Assembly: GCF_018139145.2 (NCBI RefSeq)
Contig: NC_059471.1
Span: forward strand, 85,086,520-85,150,519
Source of the DNA: Gymnogyps californianus
Taxonomy: Eukaryota > Chordata > Aves > Accipitriformes > Cathartidae
Direction of reading: 5' to 3'
DNA length: 64,000 bases
In this document: in pieces, positions 61,459 through 64,000 of the stretch
Numbering within the stretch: position 1 is the stretch's first letter
How the letters are laid out: every line of letters starts with the position of its first letter
The notes under the pieces: generated by a model
Database searches by the model: none
Seen by the model: the letters and a program-made list of their open reading frames with translations, nothing else
What the model was told of the DNA's origin: nothing
Program-made: the position numbers and the translations under genes

Positions 61459-64000
61459 GTCTACTTCTAGCCCTGGCTCATTTTGCTATTTACCAAATTT
61501 CTTCTATTTTGACAATATCTTTCCGATGCCGCATAATCCATGTGAAAATTGCAAGTGCAGTAAAAGCATCCCTTTCTGCTTCTTGCTATGATGTCTTTTA
61601 ACACTCAGCCTCCTTTTTCATGCTGCCATATCAAAATATTTACAACCCATCTTTTGCCATCATCAGATTGTATGTTTTTAAATTCAGTTTCAAAATTAAG
61701 GGCAGGGAAAATTATGATCATTTCCGCATTAGTCACTCCATCCAGTTTCTTTGGAGTGATGAGTGAATCAACTCCCATTCTGACTTACTGTAGGGGTAAA
61801 TATGTGTAATTTGAGCAATTTTTGGTTGCTCGATATAATTGTTTGCTGCTGTGCTGCAATGCAAAATGCGGGGATGTGTGAGGAAGTACTTGCAGCAGGC
61901 GCATGCTTCTTGCCTTTGGTCCCTGCCAGTTTCTATTTTGCAATGCCAAGTTTGATGACAGCCTGCCTTAGGATGCAAATGGGCTTAGTAAAAGGACCCG
62001 GTAAACAGTTTCCAGTGCACCATCTCTGCATCACATAAGGCTGCATGTTACAGACGGCATTTACTTTGCACCCCCCTGTGCTGTTCGCCGAGGTGTGGCT
62101 CGGTGAGAAGATGGGACACGTCAGCAGCAAATGCCATGTTTCACCGCTGTGGAGGAAGGGGTGCCCTTCCGTTTGGCAGCCGTGAGCGTGGCAGCAGCGT
62201 GGGTGCCAGCTGTCCTCGGTGCAGCTGGGGCTGGCACGTCACGGCCGTGGGATATCCAGGGAGCACGGTGCACATGGTGGCCCCCCCTGCGACAGGTGTT
62301 GCTGCCATCAGGATGCCTGACTCTGTTCAGAGCAAGCCTAGAAGTGCAAAAATTTTGAGTCTTGGCGTGAGTTACAGCTTGTATGGCAACACGAGATAAG
62401 CTCACTGGAGAAGATGGGCCAAAAATGAAAATAAATTTCACTGGGTGTTTCTGTGCTGTCAGGTTGGTTCACTCCCTGCTTTGCCCTGGGGCACGGCTCC
62501 GCTCTTCACCCACGCTGTAGGTATAAGTGTTTGCATTCAGGGCTCCAGTCAGAAACAAGCCAAATATTTCTCTTGGCAGGGAAATCGCTAGACCCCACAT
62601 TGAGAGCAGTCATGAACCAGTACACATCGTTTGGCCCTGGGGTGAGGGCTGACTCAAGGCATGGAGAATTGACTAGGACTGAACTTGCCACTGATCACCA
62701 AGGCTTTTGTGCAAGGCTAGTGCACAGCAGCATCCCTGAAGACGTTAAAAATTTGGCACAACTGTTGCAGCAGGTCTGCTGAAGCAACTGGTTCGTTATT
62801 CAGTCACCAGCATGAAAGCTGTGGCTGCTGCTCTACTGGTACTTGCTCATCTGCTTACTGGGAGAAAGCCTCTTCCAGTGGCTGAGGATGCAATCAGACG
62901 AAGCAGATGAGTCAGGCTGATTTTGTGTTTCAGGTAGACCAAGGGGCTGAAACCGTGCCAAAGTAGCAGCCCTGTTTTTTTGAGAGAGGCCACAAAAGAG
63001 CTGGACTTCAAGGCACGGCTTTCATATCTGAGGGCTTTTCTAATGACTTCTTAACTAATTGACTTGACTTTGGCAGGGAGACAGCTAGTGGCTGGAAAGG
63101 ATTAAAACTGTTAGAAATGAACAGCTTTGAAGTGGCTGAAACCCTATTAAAATTTGGATGGCAGATTTCTTTCCAATGGTATTTCTTAACCACTACAACC
63201 TGGTAGGGTGAGCTCTTCATGCAAAACTTAATGGAGAAAAAGAAAAGTCTAGGTAGCGGAGTGGAGTCTCAGGACTGCTACCACTCAGTTGTACATACCT
63301 TGTGTAACCTATGTATCCTACAGATTTTGTTTTCAAGAGAGAGTATTTTGTGTTATGGGAATATTTTCCTTTTATCGTATTTCTGATCTGACGTAGCATG
63401 CACTGTGGTGGAGCTAAATACTATATCGTTTTCCATGGCCAAATGAAGCTTGCTCGGAGAAACAATCTGCTGTAGAAATTACTACAATTGGGACTTTCTG
63501 CAGCAAGCAAACGGTGATCCAATTCTGTAAGGCTGAAAGCAAGACTGTGGCAGATGATAGCCTTTTAAGTAGAGGTGACGGAAATTTTCCAAAAGAATGT
63601 TTTTATCTTAGAATATGCTGATTTTTTCAGATGTAAAACATCATATGGAAACATGCTCCTTTCAGCTGATTTTCTGTCAATCATCCTCTTTCCCCCAAGC
63701 TCCAATGTGACCTTGCCTGTCAGGCAGGTTTCGAAACTTTCCTGCCAGCCAGGTTTTCTCAGAAACCTCGCAGGCTTACTGCCAACTTACCTGCCCAGCA
63801 ACTTAGAAATCTGCCTGAAAGACAGCATCAAAGTGGGGAGTGCAAGCGCTTTTGGGATCCTCAGCTCCAGGAAATCCCCACTGAATACTCTGCCCCAAGG
63901 AAATGGACCTCATGGTTTCCAGACTCCCAAGCCAGCTGGTTCCTCTGGCATCTTCATCGTCATTGTGGAGGGAGCCTTGTTGTCAGACCCAGCTCTTCAA
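61459..64000. other. Non-coding stretch, nothing recognised
   Basis: Unique DNA with a moderately G+C-rich patch at 62080-62300. Short inverted words occur near 63728-63770 (GTTTCGAAAC and AGGTTTT with AAACCT). No gene, repeat family or RNA gene recognised. Confidence 0.5.

Noticed and set aside
1..64000. tRNA, rRNA, known microRNA or CRISPR-like arrays
   Set aside because: I looked for tRNA-like cloverleaf words, familiar microRNA seeds and regularly spaced repeats and found none that held up.

Overview
This window reads as a gene-poor stretch of a bird genome, probably a neoavian bird. No ribosome-binding sites, operons or tightly packed genes are present, so it is not prokaryotic. Base composition is about 40-45% G+C with scattered CpG-rich spots and many A/T homopolymer runs. 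The lineage evidence is the repeats: two recognisable CR1 LINE 3' ends (one ending in the ATGATTCT-type tail), a 574-bp solo ERV LTR of a type I recall as common in neoavian genomes, and ancient amniote fossils (MIR SINEs, L3/CR1-type LINE pieces).

No protein-coding gene could be recognised. Almost all open frames are short, and the longest (about 300 codons, 60.5-61.5 kb) lies in GC-rich DNA that is also open on the other strand. I list a few exon-like places where good splice signals flank an open frame (about 2.1, 28.2, 45.5 and 52.2 kb) as low-confidence candidates, and one possible frameshifted coding relic on the minus strand (36.3-36.6 kb). The window is best read as intergenic DNA or long introns of a gene whose exons lie outside.

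Layout. 0-5 kb: unique DNA with a TG/TA-rich low-complexity patch, ending in two AATAAA signals directly before a CpG-island-like segment (4.8-5.1 kb). 5-11 kb: unique DNA with a MIR. 11.2-13 kb: a 104-nt pure polypurine tract, then antisense relics of an ancient L3/CR1 LINE. 13-35 kb: mostly unique, with simple repeats, several perfect palindromes or hairpins, a second MIR-like relic and the exon-like site at 28.2 kb. 35-44 kb: a CR1 tail, the possible coding relic, an L3/CR1 relic and a second CR1. 45-46 kb: a long stop-free frame behind a good splice acceptor. 49.1-49.7 kb: the solo LTR, in minus orientation. 52-53 kb: a tiny exon-like site and another antisense CR1/L3 piece. 53-64 kb: unique DNA with small CpG-rich clusters and the GC-rich 60.5-61.5 kb block.

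Nothing here forms a recognisable pathway or multi-gene system. The most useful items for follow-up are the CpG-island-like element, the solo LTR, the exon-like sites and the perfect inverted repeats. Repeat identities come from recalled consensus patterns, not from a database search.
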